Shown here: positions 9,408 through 17,384 of the stretch, piece by piece
Numbering within the stretch: the stretch's first letter is position 1
How the letters are laid out: each line of letters begins with the position of its first letter
Notes under the pieces: model-generated
The model's database searches: none
What the model was told of the DNA's origin: nothing
What the model saw: the letters and a program-made list of their open reading frames with translations, nothing else
From: Streptomyces bicolor
GTDB lineage: Bacteria > Actinomycetota > Actinomycetes > Streptomycetales > Streptomycetaceae
NCBI RefSeq assembly: GCF_000719285.1
Contig: NZ_JOFS01000030.1
Coordinates: 124,001 to 188,000 of the forward strand
Length of the DNA: 64,000 nt
Direction: 5' to 3'
Translations under genes and position numbers: made by a program

Positions 9408-10082
9408 CTACGCCGCCTCTTTCGCCTTGCTCGCGTACATGTCCACGTACTCCTGCCCGGACAGCCGCATGACCTCCGCCATCACCGAGTCGGTCACCGC
9501 CCGCAGGACGTAACGGTCCCGGTCCATCCCCTCGTACCGCGAGAACTCCATCGCCTCGCCGAAGCGCACCGTCACCTTGCGCGGCCGCGGCATGCCCGCA
9601 CCACCCGGCTGGATCTTGTCCGTGCCGATCATGGCGAAGGGCACGACCGGCGCCCCGGTCATCAGCGTCAGGCGCGCGATGCCGGTACGGCCCCGGTACA
9701 GCCGCCCGTCGGGCGACCGTGTGCCCTCGGGGTAGATGCCGAAGACCTTGCCCTCCTCCAGGACCCGGCGCCCGGTCATCAGCGCCGCCACGCCGCCCCG
9801 GCCGCCGTCCCGGTCCACCGGGATCATGCCGACGCCCGTGAAGAACCAGGCCATCGCACGGCCCTTGAGGCCCTTGCCGGTGACGTACTCGTCCTTGCCG
9901 ATGAAGAAGACCTGACGGTCGCAGACCAGCGGCAGGATCATCGAGTCGATGAACGTGAGGTGGTTGCCGGCCAGGATGACCGGACCGTCGCCCGGGATGT
10001 GCTCCGCGCCCTCCACCTGTGGGCGGAACATCAGGCGCATGATCGGTCCGAGCACTGCCTTGATGAGCGCGAAGCGGGACAA
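9408..10082 (-). CDS. 1-acyl-sn-glycerol-3-phosphate acyltransferase-like (PlsC family)
   Basis: 224 residues. I chose the TTG at 10082-10080 because GGAGG sits 6 bases upstream; a GTG at 10100 in frame lacks a ribosome site. The acyltransferase motif HLTFID (HX4D) is at about 41-46 and PEGTR at about 118-122, the two diagnostic PlsC blocks. GVGMIPVDR lies between them. The protein would transfer an acyl chain from acyl-CoA/ACP to lysophosphatidate at the inner membrane face. Streptomycetes have several paralogues, so this need not be the essential PlsC. It is divergent from the glycerophosphodiesterase gene. Confidence 0.85.
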   Translation of the reverse strand: MSRFALIKAVLGPIMRLMFRPQVEGAEHIPGDGPVILAGNHLTFIDSMILPLVCDRQVFFIGKDEYVTGKGLKGRAMAWFFTGVGMIPVDRDGGRGGVAALMTGRRVLEEGKVFGIYPEGTRSPDGRLYRGRTGIARLTLMTGAPVVPFAMIGTDKIQPGGAGMPRPRKVTVRFGEAMEFSRYEGMDRDRYVLRAVTDSVMAEVMRLSGQEYVDMYASKAKEAA

Positions 10083-10100
10083 CGTGCCCTCCGGTGTCAC

Positions 10101-10448
10101 GGGATTCGGATAAGTCTGTGCAGGTGAGGACGATACTCGCGGTCCCGGGTGTCCCGCACATCGGGTGGGCCGACTTCACCGAGGTCTTACGCACTGTTGA
10201 CGCGGGTTTACCTGCGGTGGCGTGCCGATGGCGGGGCGTAACGCGCCCGCCACGGTGTGACGGACATCGCCCCCGGGCATACCGGACGCGTTCCCCGCGT
10301 CGCCGAACCGAATCCGACGGACCGTCACCACTCCCTTCACGTACGACATCCAGCGTCACCCGCGAGTTCCGCCGCAGGTCTCCCGTCCGTCATGTGCGCG
10401 CACCTACGATCGGCCCGCACTGATGATGGAACGGGCAGAGAGGTGCTC
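10101..10448. other. Intergenic region between divergent acyltransferase and GDPD genes
   Basis: About 350 bases with no convincing gene in either strand; frames here have the wrong third-position pattern. It must hold both divergent promoters, but I could not pick a convincing -35/-10 pair. An AGAGAGG ribosome site at about 10436-10442 serves the downstream gene. Confidence 0.5.
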
Positions 10449-11609
10449 ATGGGAACCCAGGAGAACGAGCAGACGGGCGTAACCGGACGGCGGATGCTTC
10501 TCGGCGCGGCCGTGCTCGGCGCGGGCGGAGCGGTCCTCGGGCTGTCCGGTACGGCGAAGGCCGCCGAGGCCCGGCACAGTGGCGGTGTGAAGAGCCTGCC
10601 CAAGCCGACGATCATCGGCCACCGCGGCGCCAGCGGCTACCGTCCCGAGCACACTCTCGCCGCGTACCAGCTGGCCCTCGACATGGGCGCCGACATCGTC
10701 GAGGCCGGCGACCTGGTCCCGACCAAGGACGGCCACCTCGTCTGCCGTCACGAGCCGGAGATCGGCGGCACGACCGACGTCGCGAACCACCCCGAGTTCG
10801 CCGACCGCAAGAAGACGAAGTCCCTGGACGGCGTCTCCACGACCGGCTGGTTCACCGAGGACTTCACGCTCGCCGAGCTGAAGACCCTGCGCGCCGTCGA
10901 GCGCATCCCGGCCAACCGCCCGCACAACACCCTCTACAACGGCCGCTGGGAGATCCCGACCTTCGAAGAGGTCCTGAAGTGGCAGGACGAGCAGACACGC
11001 AAGAGGGGCAAGCAGGTCTGGATCTACCCCGAGCTCAAGCACCCCACCTACTTCCGCAAGCAGGGCCTCGCCCTGGAGGAGCGGATCGCCAAGGTGCTGC
11101 ACAAGCACGGCAAGGACAGGCGGAACTCGCCGGTCATCATCCAGTCCTTCGAGCCGACCAGCATCCAGCGCCTGAACAAGCTGGTCGACAACCCGCTGGT
11201 GGTCCTGCTCTCCGGCGCGACGACCCGCCCCTGGGACTTCGTCGAGACGGGTGACCCGCGCACGGTCGCCGACCTGGTCAAGCCGGCCGGCCTGCGCGAG
11301 ATCGCGTCCTACGCCCAGGGCATCGGCTGCACCCTGGACCTGATCATCCCGAAGGACGCGAACGGCAACCTCACCACGCCCACCACGCTGGTGGCCGACG
11401 CGCACAAGGTCGGCCTGCTCCTGCACCCCTGGACGCTGCGCAACGAGAACCCCTTCCTCCCCGCGAACTTCCGCAAGGGCACCGACGCGGACGCCTACGG
11501 CGATGTCTTCGGCGCCTACAAGGCGTACTTCGCGACCGGCATCGACGGCATCTTCACCGACCAGCCCGACACGGGCCTGCTGGCCCGCGAGGACTTCGTC
11601 AACAGCTGA
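10449..11609 (+). CDS. Glycerophosphodiester phosphodiesterase, exported by Tat
   Basis: 386 residues from the ATG at 10449, which has AGAGAGG upstream. The N-terminus (TGRRMLLGAAVLGAGG) is a twin-arginine signal. The mature TIM barrel begins TIIGHRGASGYRPEHT, with catalytic His58, Glu67 and the second His101 in CRHEPE. KDGHLV follows the family pattern. It hydrolyses glycerophosphodiesters to glycerol-3-phosphate and an alcohol outside the cell. This is a phosphate/glycerol scavenging role, often under PhoP control in Streptomyces; no PHO box was recognised here. FTDQPD near the C-terminus is typical. Confidence 0.93.
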   Translation: MGTQENEQTGVTGRRMLLGAAVLGAGGAVLGLSGTAKAAEARHSGGVKSLPKPTIIGHRGASGYRPEHTLAAYQLALDMGADIVEAGDLVPTKDGHLVCRHEPEIGGTTDVANHPEFADRKKTKSLDGVSTTGWFTEDFTLAELKTLRAVERIPANRPHNTLYNGRWEIPTFEEVLKWQDEQTRKRGKQVWIYPELKHPTYFRKQGLALEERIAKVLHKHGKDRRNSPVIIQSFEPTSIQRLNKLVDNPLVVLLSGATTRPWDFVETGDPRTVADLVKPAGLREIASYAQGIGCTLDLIIPKDANGNLTTPTTLVADAHKVGLLLHPWTLRNENPFLPANFRKGTDADAYGDVFGAYKAYFATGIDGIFTDQPDTGLLAREDFVNS

Positions 11610-11637
11610 GCGAAACGCCCCGGTTGGGGTGACCGTA

Positions 11638-11669
11638 GGCCGCCCGGGCAACCCAGCGCCCGGGCGGCC
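11638..11669 (+). terminator. Terminator after the GDPD gene
   Basis: Perfect 12-base inverted repeat GGCCGCCCGGGC (11638-11649) with its complement at 11658-11669, loop of 8 bases, 28 bases past the stop. Confidence 0.8.
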
Positions 11670-11683
11670 GCGTCGTGCCGGAT

Positions 11684-12190
11684 ATGACGGACGACCTGGT
11701 TGCCGCGCTGCGGCCCCTGCTCACCGCCGAGGCCTCAGCCGAGGCGCACGCCTGTGGAGCGGAGCCCGGCGACCTGGAACAGGCGGTCTGGCTCCGCCTC
11801 CTCGAACGCCTCGACTCGCACGGCCCGCCCGTCGACCCGCCGGGCTGGCTGCGCAGGGCGGTCCGCTCCGAGGCACGCCGAAGCCGCCGTACGACTCGGC
11901 TCGAACGGCCGTATGAGAACGAGCCCGCGGACGAGAGCGCCGACGATCCGGAACACCTCGCCCTCGCGGCCGCCCGCCGGCGCGCCCTGCGCGAAGCGGT
12001 CCGCCGCCTCCCCGGCCGCTGTCCCCGCCTCGTGGAGGCGCTCCTCTCCCCGAACGACCCGACATACCGGGAAATCGCGGGGGAGTTGGGTATCTCACAG
12101 GGCAGTCTCGGCCCGGAACGTTCCAGATGCCTGGGATGTCTGCGTCGTTTGCTCACACCGGAGGTTGCGGCCCGCGGAGCGCGGGGATAG
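11684..12190 (+). CDS. Small sigma factor-like (ECF-type) protein
   Basis: 168 residues from the ATG at 11684 (a GTG at 11675 is possible). The N-terminal half (DLEQAVWLRLLER, WLRRAVRSEARR) resembles sigma region 2. The C-terminal half holds REAVRRLP and TYREIAGELGISQGSLG, the region-4 helix-turn-helix. It is at the short end for sigma70-family proteins and lacks an obvious anti-sigma partner next door. The downstream gene is a GNAT enzyme in the same direction. It may be a genuine ECF sigma factor or a sigma-like DNA-binding protein; target promoters are unknown. Confidence 0.75.
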   Translation: MTDDLVAALRPLLTAEASAEAHACGAEPGDLEQAVWLRLLERLDSHGPPVDPPGWLRRAVRSEARRSRRTTRLERPYENEPADESADDPEHLALAAARRRALREAVRRLPGRCPRLVEALLSPNDPTYREIAGELGISQGSLGPERSRCLGCLRRLLTPEVAARGARG

Positions 12191-12235
12191 GAGTGAGGAA
12201 CGACAGGCGATCAGGTGAGCGGGAGGCGTGCGCAC

Positions 12236-12733
12236 ATGGGCATGAGCGTTTCCATCTCGGCGGCGACCGAGCAGGATGCGGAGCAGATCTTCAGGCTGCA
12301 GTACCTGTGCTTCCAGAGCGAGGCGGCGCTGTACGGCAATTACCGCATCGACCCGCTCGTCCAAACCCTGGACTCGGTCCGCGCGGAGGTCGCCGCGGAC
12401 TGTGTCTTCGTGGCGCGGCTCGGCGAGGAGGTCGTCGGCTCGGTCCGCGGCAGCGTCACCGCGGACGGCGCCGCCGCCATCGGCAAGCTCTGCGTCCACC
12501 CCCGCCTCCAGGGCCACGGCATCGGCGCGAGGCTGCTGCGCGCGGCTGAAGCGGCCCTGGCCGAGCAGCGCGGCGCCAAGAGGTTCCGCCTGGAAGCGGG
12601 CCACCGCAGCGAGGGCAACCTCCGCCTGTACCGCAAGGTGGGTTACGAGGCGGTGGGCACGTCGAAGGGCGCGGACGGGGTACCGATGATCGTCCTCGAG
12701 AAGCCGGCGGAGGCGTACGCCACTACTGCTTGA
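12236..12733 (+). CDS. GNAT family N-acetyltransferase
   Basis: 165 residues. The ATG at 12236 has GGGAGG nine bases upstream and is preferred over a GTG at 12215. The acetyl-CoA loop is LCVHPRLQGHGIGARLLRAAE (V-x-x-x-x-Q/R-x-x-G-x-G/A), followed by NLRLYRKVGYEAVG, the family's C-terminal block. The substrate is not identifiable. Its end overlaps the convergent membrane protein gene by 11 bases. Confidence 0.87.
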   Translation: MGMSVSISAATEQDAEQIFRLQYLCFQSEAALYGNYRIDPLVQTLDSVRAEVAADCVFVARLGEEVVGSVRGSVTADGAAAIGKLCVHPRLQGHGIGARLLRAAEAALAEQRGAKRFRLEAGHRSEGNLRLYRKVGYEAVGTSKGADGVPMIVLEKPAEAYATTA

Positions 12734-13139
12734 CGGTTCGTGCCTTGCGGAGCCAGTACATCGCCGACAGGGGCAGCAGTACGGGGATGAACAGGTACCC
12801 CATGCCGTAGTCGGACCAGACCGTCGCATCGGGGAACGCCGAGGGCTCCACCAGCGTCCAGGTGCCGACGATCAGCACACCCGCGAGCTCGGCGGCGCAG
12901 CACACCAGCGCCGCCTTGCGGGCCGTTTCGCCGCCCCTGACAAGGGTGTACGTGATGAAGCCGTAGACGAGACCGGCGACCGCCGACAGCGCGTACGCCA
13001 GCGGCGCCCGGTCGAACTCCGTCGCGATCTGGTACGCCGATCGCGACACGGCCCCGACCACCATCACGCCGTACAGCCAGACGAGCAGGATCCCCGGCCC
13101 GCTGATCAGCCGAGTCGGCTTGTCCTCCGTCACGGCCAC
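12723..13139 (-). CDS. Small integral membrane protein, unknown function
   Basis: 138 residues from the GTG at 13139-13137, which has GGGGAGG upstream. Four hydrophobic segments are visible (GPGILLVWLYGVMVVGAV, APLAYALSAVAGLVYGFI, ALVCCAAELAGVLIVG, MGYLFIPVLLPLSAMYWL). This pattern matches small actinobacterial membrane proteins of unknown role. It starts one base past the stop of the upstream membrane protein gene, so they form an operon and may work as a pair. Confidence 0.75.
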   Translation of the reverse strand: MAVTEDKPTRLISGPGILLVWLYGVMVVGAVSRSAYQIATEFDRAPLAYALSAVAGLVYGFITYTLVRGGETARKAALVCCAAELAGVLIVGTWTLVEPSAFPDATVWSDYGMGYLFIPVLLPLSAMYWLRKARTVKQ

Positions 13140-13140
13140 C

Positions 13141-13500
13141 TCAGCCTCCCCAGATGTCGAAGAGCCGTACCTCGAGGACGGCCAGCACCACACCGCCGGC
13201 GGCGACCGTCACCGACCCCCACTTGGTCCGCTCGGCCAGCGACATGAACCCCGCGGCGGGGATGCACGCGAACGCGCCCAGCAGGTACGCCACGAAGATC
13301 GTCGTGCCCTGCTCCGGCTCCTCGCCCCGCGCCAGCAGCACGATCCCGACCACCAGCTGCACCAACGCCAGCACCGTCACCACGGCCATGCCGATGAAGT
13401 GCCAGTCCTTGGTCGGCTGATCACGGTACGCCGCCCACCCGCACCACGCGGCGAGCAGCAGCGCGGCGACCCCGGTCACCAGCGTCAGGGCATCAAACAT
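13141..13500 (-). CDS. Small four-helix membrane protein, unknown function
   Basis: 119 residues starting MFDALTLVTG at 13500. Four hydrophobic stretches are present, with a short charged loop after the second. There are no catalytic motifs. It is cotranscribed with the membrane protein at 12723-13139 and divergent from the HAD gene. I do not recognise a named family. Confidence 0.75.
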   Translation of the reverse strand: MFDALTLVTGVAALLLAAWCGWAAYRDQPTKDWHFIGMAVVTVLALVQLVVGIVLLARGEEPEQGTTIFVAYLLGAFACIPAAGFMSLAERTKWGSVTVAAGGVVLAVLEVRLFDIWGG

Positions 13501-13569
13501 GCGGCGAGCCTATTACGGCCCAAAAGGCCTGGTGCGGCCGCCCCCGGCGGGCACCGTAGGGTCGAGGGC

Positions 13570-14256
13570 ATGAAGATCCGTGCACAGGCCCTCCTGTTCG
13601 ACAACGACGGCACCCTCGTCTCCTCCCTCGACTCGGTGGACCGCTGCTGGGCGCGCTGGGCCGAGGAGTACGGCATCACGGAGGAGTTCGGCAGGGTCGA
13701 ACTGCACGGACGCCCGGCCGTCGAGATAGTCGCCGAGCTGCTGCCCGCCGACGTCGTGCCGGAGGCCCTGGCCCGGATCGAGACCCTCGAGGTCGAGGAC
13801 GTACCGAACGGCGGCGTGCACCTGCTGCCCGGCACGAAGGAGTTCCTCGACTCGCTGCCCTCCCCCAACTTCTCGGCTTCGCTCGAAGCCGGGGGGACCC
13901 CCATCCGCTGGGCCGTCGTCACCTCCGCCACCCGCCGCCTCGCCGAGGCCCGGCTCGACGCCGTCGGCATCCTCCCCAAGACCATGGTCACCGCCGACGA
14001 CATCAAGCGAGGCAAGCCCGACCCCGAGCCCTACCTCCTCGCCGCCCGCGAACTGGGCGTTGACCCGGCCCGGTGCGTCGTCTTCGAGGACGCCCCCGCG
14101 GGCCTCGCGGCCGGTCGGGCCGCCGGCATGACCACCGTGGCGTTGACCACAACCCACCGGCCCCACGAACTCGACGCCGACCTCGTCGTGCCGGATCTGT
14201 CGGCCCTGTCCGCGCTGGTCACCGACGGGGGCGTGGAGATCTCCGTCCACGCCTGA
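13570..14256 (+). CDS. HAD superfamily phosphatase
   Basis: 228 residues from the ATG at 13570; TAGGGT at 13557-13562 is seven bases upstream, indicating a leaderless start. Motif I is DNDGT (11-15), motif II VVTSATR, motif III KRGKPDPEPY and motif IV VVFEDAPAG, the full set for a sugar-phosphatase type HAD (subfamily IA, like YfbT/2-deoxyglucose-6-phosphatases). A 15-residue Ser/Gly/Pro-rich segment (about 97-111, SPNFSASLEAGGTPI) interrupts the cap-to-core passage. It is encoded by a palindromic element listed separately and is probably a surface loop. Confidence 0.88.
   Translation: MKIRAQALLFDNDGTLVSSLDSVDRCWARWAEEYGITEEFGRVELHGRPAVEIVAELLPADVVPEALARIETLEVEDVPNGGVHLLPGTKEFLDSLPSPNFSASLEAGGTPIRWAVVTSATRRLAEARLDAVGILPKTMVTADDIKRGKPDPEPYLLAARELGVDPARCVVFEDAPAGLAAGRAAGMTTVALTTTHRPHELDADLVVPDLSALSALVTDGGVEISVHA
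13861..13903. repeat. Palindromic element inserted in frame in the HAD gene
   Basis: CCCCC, then the hairpin GGCTTC-GCTC-GAAGCC (13875-13890), then GGGGGG and ACCCCC. Elements of this make-up are scattered in Streptomyces genomes (from general familiarity). Here one sits inside a coding region without breaking the frame. Confidence 0.65.
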
Positions 14257-14339
14257 AGACTGTCCGCCGGGTGTCCACCGCTGTCCAGAATGCGGACAGC
14301 GGCGGCCGGTAAGGACCGTAGGTCTGGTTTACTGATCGC

Positions 14340-14426
14340 ATGACCACGACGAGCTACCGCACTGCTGCGACCGAGGCGACCATGACGCCCGGTGCTCGTT
14401 GTCTGTGTCGAATGTGCGCCTTCTAG
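14340..14426 (+). CDS. Cysteine-rich leader peptide upstream of the Met transporter
   Basis: 28 codons: ATG at 14340, TAG at 14424-14426. The peptide starts MTTTSYRTAATE and ends CLCRMCAF, with three cysteines and a methionine in the last eight residues. It lies 144 bases before metN in the same direction. No Shine-Dalgarno precedes the ATG and an A/T-rich TTTACT box is just upstream, so a leaderless start is likely. Family knowledge: actinobacterial sulfur genes carry Cys-rich upstream ORFs at which ribosome stalling senses cysteine supply. Inference: this one couples metNIQ expression to sulfur amino acid availability. Confidence 0.65.
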   Translation: MTTTSYRTAATEATMTPGARCLCRMCAF

Positions 14427-14570
14427 AGGGCCCCTGCACCACCCCTGAGCCTCGCGCCCCGAAGCGAGCCGCCGTGGCATGTCCGTACGCAGTTCGCCGT
14501 ACGTGACCACGTTGCCCCGCGCACATCTTCTCTCCCGTACCAGGGCACACCCACGCCCGCGTACTCGACA

Positions 14571-15623
14571 GTGACGGAATCCCCAGTGATCACCACATCG
14601 GGCCTGACCAAGGTCTACCGCTCGCGCGGCCGCGAGGTCACCGCCCTCGACGGCGTCGATCTGCACGTCCGCGAAGGCGAGGTGTACGGCGTCATCGGCC
14701 AGTCCGGCGCCGGCAAGTCCTCGCTCATCCGCTGCGTCAACCTGCTGGAGCGCCCCACTTCCGGGACGGTGACCGTCGCCGGACAGGACCTCACCGCCCT
14801 GGCGGGACGCGGTCCCCGGGCCGGCAAGGAGCTGCGCCGGGCGCGCAGCCGTATCGGCATGGTCTTCCAGCACTTCAACCTGCTGTCCTCCCGCACCGTC
14901 CAGGACAACGTCGAGCTGCCGCTGGAGATCCTCGGCAAGTCGGGCAAGGAACGCTCCCGCAAGGCGCTCGAACTGCTCGACCTGGTCGGTCTCGCGGACA
15001 AGGCCAAGGCCTACCCCGCCCAGCTCTCCGGCGGCCAGAAGCAGCGCGTCGGCATCGCCCGCGCCCTGGCCGGCGACCCCAAGGTGCTGCTCTCCGACGA
15101 GGCCACCAGCGCCCTCGACCCGGAGACCACCCGTTCCATCCTCCAGCTGCTGCGCGACCTGAACCGGCAACTGGGCCTGACCGTCCTGCTCATCACGCAC
15201 GAGATGGACGTCGTGAAGTCGATCTGCGACTCCGCCGCGCTCATGGAACGGGGCCGCGTCGTCGAGTCCGGCACGGTCAGCGAACTGCTCGCGACCCCCG
15301 GTTCCGAACTGGCCTCCGCGCTCTTCCCGTTGGGCGGCGAGGCCCCCGCCGACGACCGCACGGTCGTCGATGTGACCTTCCAGGGCGAGGCCGCCACCCA
15401 GCCGGTCATCTCCCAGCTCTCCCGCACCTACAACATCGACATATCGATTCTCGGCGCCGCCATCGACACCGTCGGCGGACTCCAGGTCGGCCGGATGCGC
15501 ATCGAACTGCCCGGCCGCTACGAGGACAACGTCGTGCCGATCGGGTTCCTGCGCGAACAGGGCCTCCAGATCGACGTGCTGGGCCAGGAGCCCGTTCTGC
15601 TGAAGGAAGGTGCCCAGCTGTGA
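14571..15623 (+). CDS. metN: Methionine ABC transporter, ATP-binding protein
   Basis: 350 residues from the GTG at 14571 (GTG 14586 is an alternative start). Walker A GQSGAGKS at 43-50, signature LSGGQ at about 152-156, and a Walker B/D-loop DEATSALDPE. The C-terminal 80 residues match the NIL regulatory domain, where methionine bound inside the cell inhibits transport (family knowledge). It powers uptake of L- or D-methionine with MetI and MetQ. The stop overlaps the metI start (GTGA). The Cys-rich leader lies upstream. Confidence 0.95.
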   Translation: MTESPVITTSGLTKVYRSRGREVTALDGVDLHVREGEVYGVIGQSGAGKSSLIRCVNLLERPTSGTVTVAGQDLTALAGRGPRAGKELRRARSRIGMVFQHFNLLSSRTVQDNVELPLEILGKSGKERSRKALELLDLVGLADKAKAYPAQLSGGQKQRVGIARALAGDPKVLLSDEATSALDPETTRSILQLLRDLNRQLGLTVLLITHEMDVVKSICDSAALMERGRVVESGTVSELLATPGSELASALFPLGGEAPADDRTVVDVTFQGEAATQPVISQLSRTYNIDISILGAAIDTVGGLQVGRMRIELPGRYEDNVVPIGFLREQGLQIDVLGQEPVLLKEGAQL

Positions 15624-16345
15624 CCTGGTCCGAGATGCAGCCCCTGCTGGAGCAGGCGTGTTGGGACACCCTTTATATGGTCGGCTGGTCCACCCTCATC
15701 GCCGTGGTCGGCGGCCTTCCGCTCGGCATCCTCCTGGTCCTGACCGACCGGGGCGGCCTGCTCCAGAACGTGCTGGCCAACAAGGTCATCGGGCAGATCG
15801 TGAACGTCGCCCGCTCGATGCCGTTCATCATCCTCATGGTCGCGCTGATGAGCTTCACGCGCTGGGTCACCGGGACGACCATCGGTCGCGAGGCCGCCAT
15901 CGTGCCGCTCGCGATCGGTGCGATCCCGTTCTTCGCACGCCTGGTTGAGACGGCTGTCCGCGAAGTGGACGGTGGGCTGGTCGAGGCCGTGCAGTCGATG
16001 GGCGGCAACACCTGGACGGTCGTACGCAAGGTCCTCGTACCCGAGTCCCTGCCGTCCGTCATCGCCAGCACCACGACCACGATCGTCGCCCTCATCGGCT
16101 ACTCCGCCATGGCCGGCACGGTCGGCGCCGGCGGCCTCGGCGACATCGCCATCCGCTACGGCTACCAGCGCTTCGAGACCGAGCTGATGTGGCTCACCGT
16201 CGCCATCCTCGCCGTCGTCATCTCCCTCATCCAGTTCGCCGGCGACTACGCGGCGCGCTCCCTGCACCGCCGCGGCGGCCAGTCGGGTCCGGCGCCGAAG
16301 CTGCGGCTGCTGAAGGCGTCCACGGCCACGAGCAAGACCGTCTGA
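15620..16345 (+). CDS. metI: Methionine ABC transporter, permease
   Basis: 241 residues, GTG at 15620 overlapping the metN stop by four bases. About five membrane segments. The EAA loop reads VEAVQSMGGNTWTVVRKVLVPE, the conserved cytoplasmic contact to the ATPase. Size and order match MetI. The C-terminal tail is longer than in E. coli and basic. It works as a homodimer with MetN2. Confidence 0.95.
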   Translation: MTWSEMQPLLEQACWDTLYMVGWSTLIAVVGGLPLGILLVLTDRGGLLQNVLANKVIGQIVNVARSMPFIILMVALMSFTRWVTGTTIGREAAIVPLAIGAIPFFARLVETAVREVDGGLVEAVQSMGGNTWTVVRKVLVPESLPSVIASTTTTIVALIGYSAMAGTVGAGGLGDIAIRYGYQRFETELMWLTVAILAVVISLIQFAGDYAARSLHRRGGQSGPAPKLRLLKASTATSKTV

Positions 16346-16408
16346 GCCCCCCAGATCTCCCCGTCATACCCCACGGGGCTGCACCACCCATAAGGAAAGG
16401 CACTTTTC

Positions 16409-17242
16409 GTGCGTAACACCGCCAAGTTCACCACTGCCGTCCTCGCCGCCGGAGCCCTCACCCTCGGGCTCACCGCGTGCGGCTCGGACAAGGACTCCGG
16501 TTCCGACGCGAGCGGCCCGCTGACCGTCGCCGCCACACCCACCCCGCAGGGCGAGATCCTCACCTACATCAAGGACAACCTCGCGCAGAAGGCCGGCCTC
16601 GAACTCCAGGTCAAGGAGTTCACCGACTACGTGACGCCCAACACGGCCGTCCAGCAGGGTGAGGTCGACGCCAACTACTTCCAGCACCAGCCGTACCTGG
16701 ACGACTTCAACAAGAAGAACGGCACCGACATCGTCGCCGTGCCGAACGCCACGGTGCACCTGGAGCCGCTCGGCGTGTACTCACAGGGCGTCAAGAAGCT
16801 GACGGACCTCAAGAAGGGCGCCACGATCGCCCTGCCGAACGACACCACCAACGAGGCCCGTGCGCTGAAGCTGCTGGAGGCCAACGGCGTCATCAAGCTC
16901 AAGGCGGGCGCCGGCTACGAAGCGACCCCCAAGGACATCGCCGCCAACCCGAAGAACATCGAGTTCAAGGAGCTGGAGGCCGCCCAGCTGCCGCGCTCCC
17001 TCGGCGACGTCGACGCCGCCGTCATCAACGGCAACTACGCGCTGGAGGCCGACCTCAGCCCGGCCGAGGACGCCATCGCCGCCGAGTCGCCCGAGAACAA
17101 CCCGTACGGCAACTTCCTCGCCGTGAAGAAGGGCAACGAGGACGACCCGCGCGTACAGAAGCTCGCGAAGCTGCTCACCTCGCCCGAGGTGAAGAAGTTC
17201 ATCGAGGACAAGTACGACGGAGCGGTCGTCGCCGCCTTCTGA
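16409..17242 (+). CDS. metQ: Methionine-binding lipoprotein
   Basis: 277 residues. GTG at 16409 with AAGGAAAGG upstream. Lipoprotein signal with lipobox LTAC, Cys24 as lipidation site, followed by an Asp/Ser/Gly linker. The body matches the NlpA/MetQ family: VAATPTPQGEIL, DYVTPNTAVQQGEVDANYFQHQPYL and the closing PEVKKFIEDKYDGAVVAAF. It captures methionine outside the membrane and delivers it to MetNI. It is followed by a strong terminator that ends the operon. Confidence 0.95.
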   Translation: MRNTAKFTTAVLAAGALTLGLTACGSDKDSGSDASGPLTVAATPTPQGEILTYIKDNLAQKAGLELQVKEFTDYVTPNTAVQQGEVDANYFQHQPYLDDFNKKNGTDIVAVPNATVHLEPLGVYSQGVKKLTDLKKGATIALPNDTTNEARALKLLEANGVIKLKAGAGYEATPKDIAANPKNIEFKELEAAQLPRSLGDVDAAVINGNYALEADLSPAEDAIAAESPENNPYGNFLAVKKGNEDDPRVQKLAKLLTSPEVKKFIEDKYDGAVVAAF

Positions 17243-17270
17243 CGGCGCGTATACGGCGTATCGCCACGCA

Positions 17271-17303
17271 CGGGGTCCACTCCTTCACTTGGTGTGGACC
17301 CCG
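17271..17303 (+). terminator. Terminator of the metNIQ operon
   Basis: Perfect 10-base stem: CGGGGTCCAC at 17271-17280 and GTGGACCCCG at 17294-17303, loop of 13 bases, 28 bases past the metQ stop. Confidence 0.8.
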
Positions 17304-17384
17304 TAGTGCGGTTCGGTGCTTTCATGCTGCATGCTGGGCAGTTCAGCAGCCCTTGAACATTTTTCGAAGGTTACGGAGCGGCGC

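Noticed and set aside
14427..14570. A SAM riboswitch upstream of metN
   Set aside because: I saw no SAM-I/II core sequence or P1-P4 layout; the Cys-rich ORF explains the region better, though only folding can exclude it.
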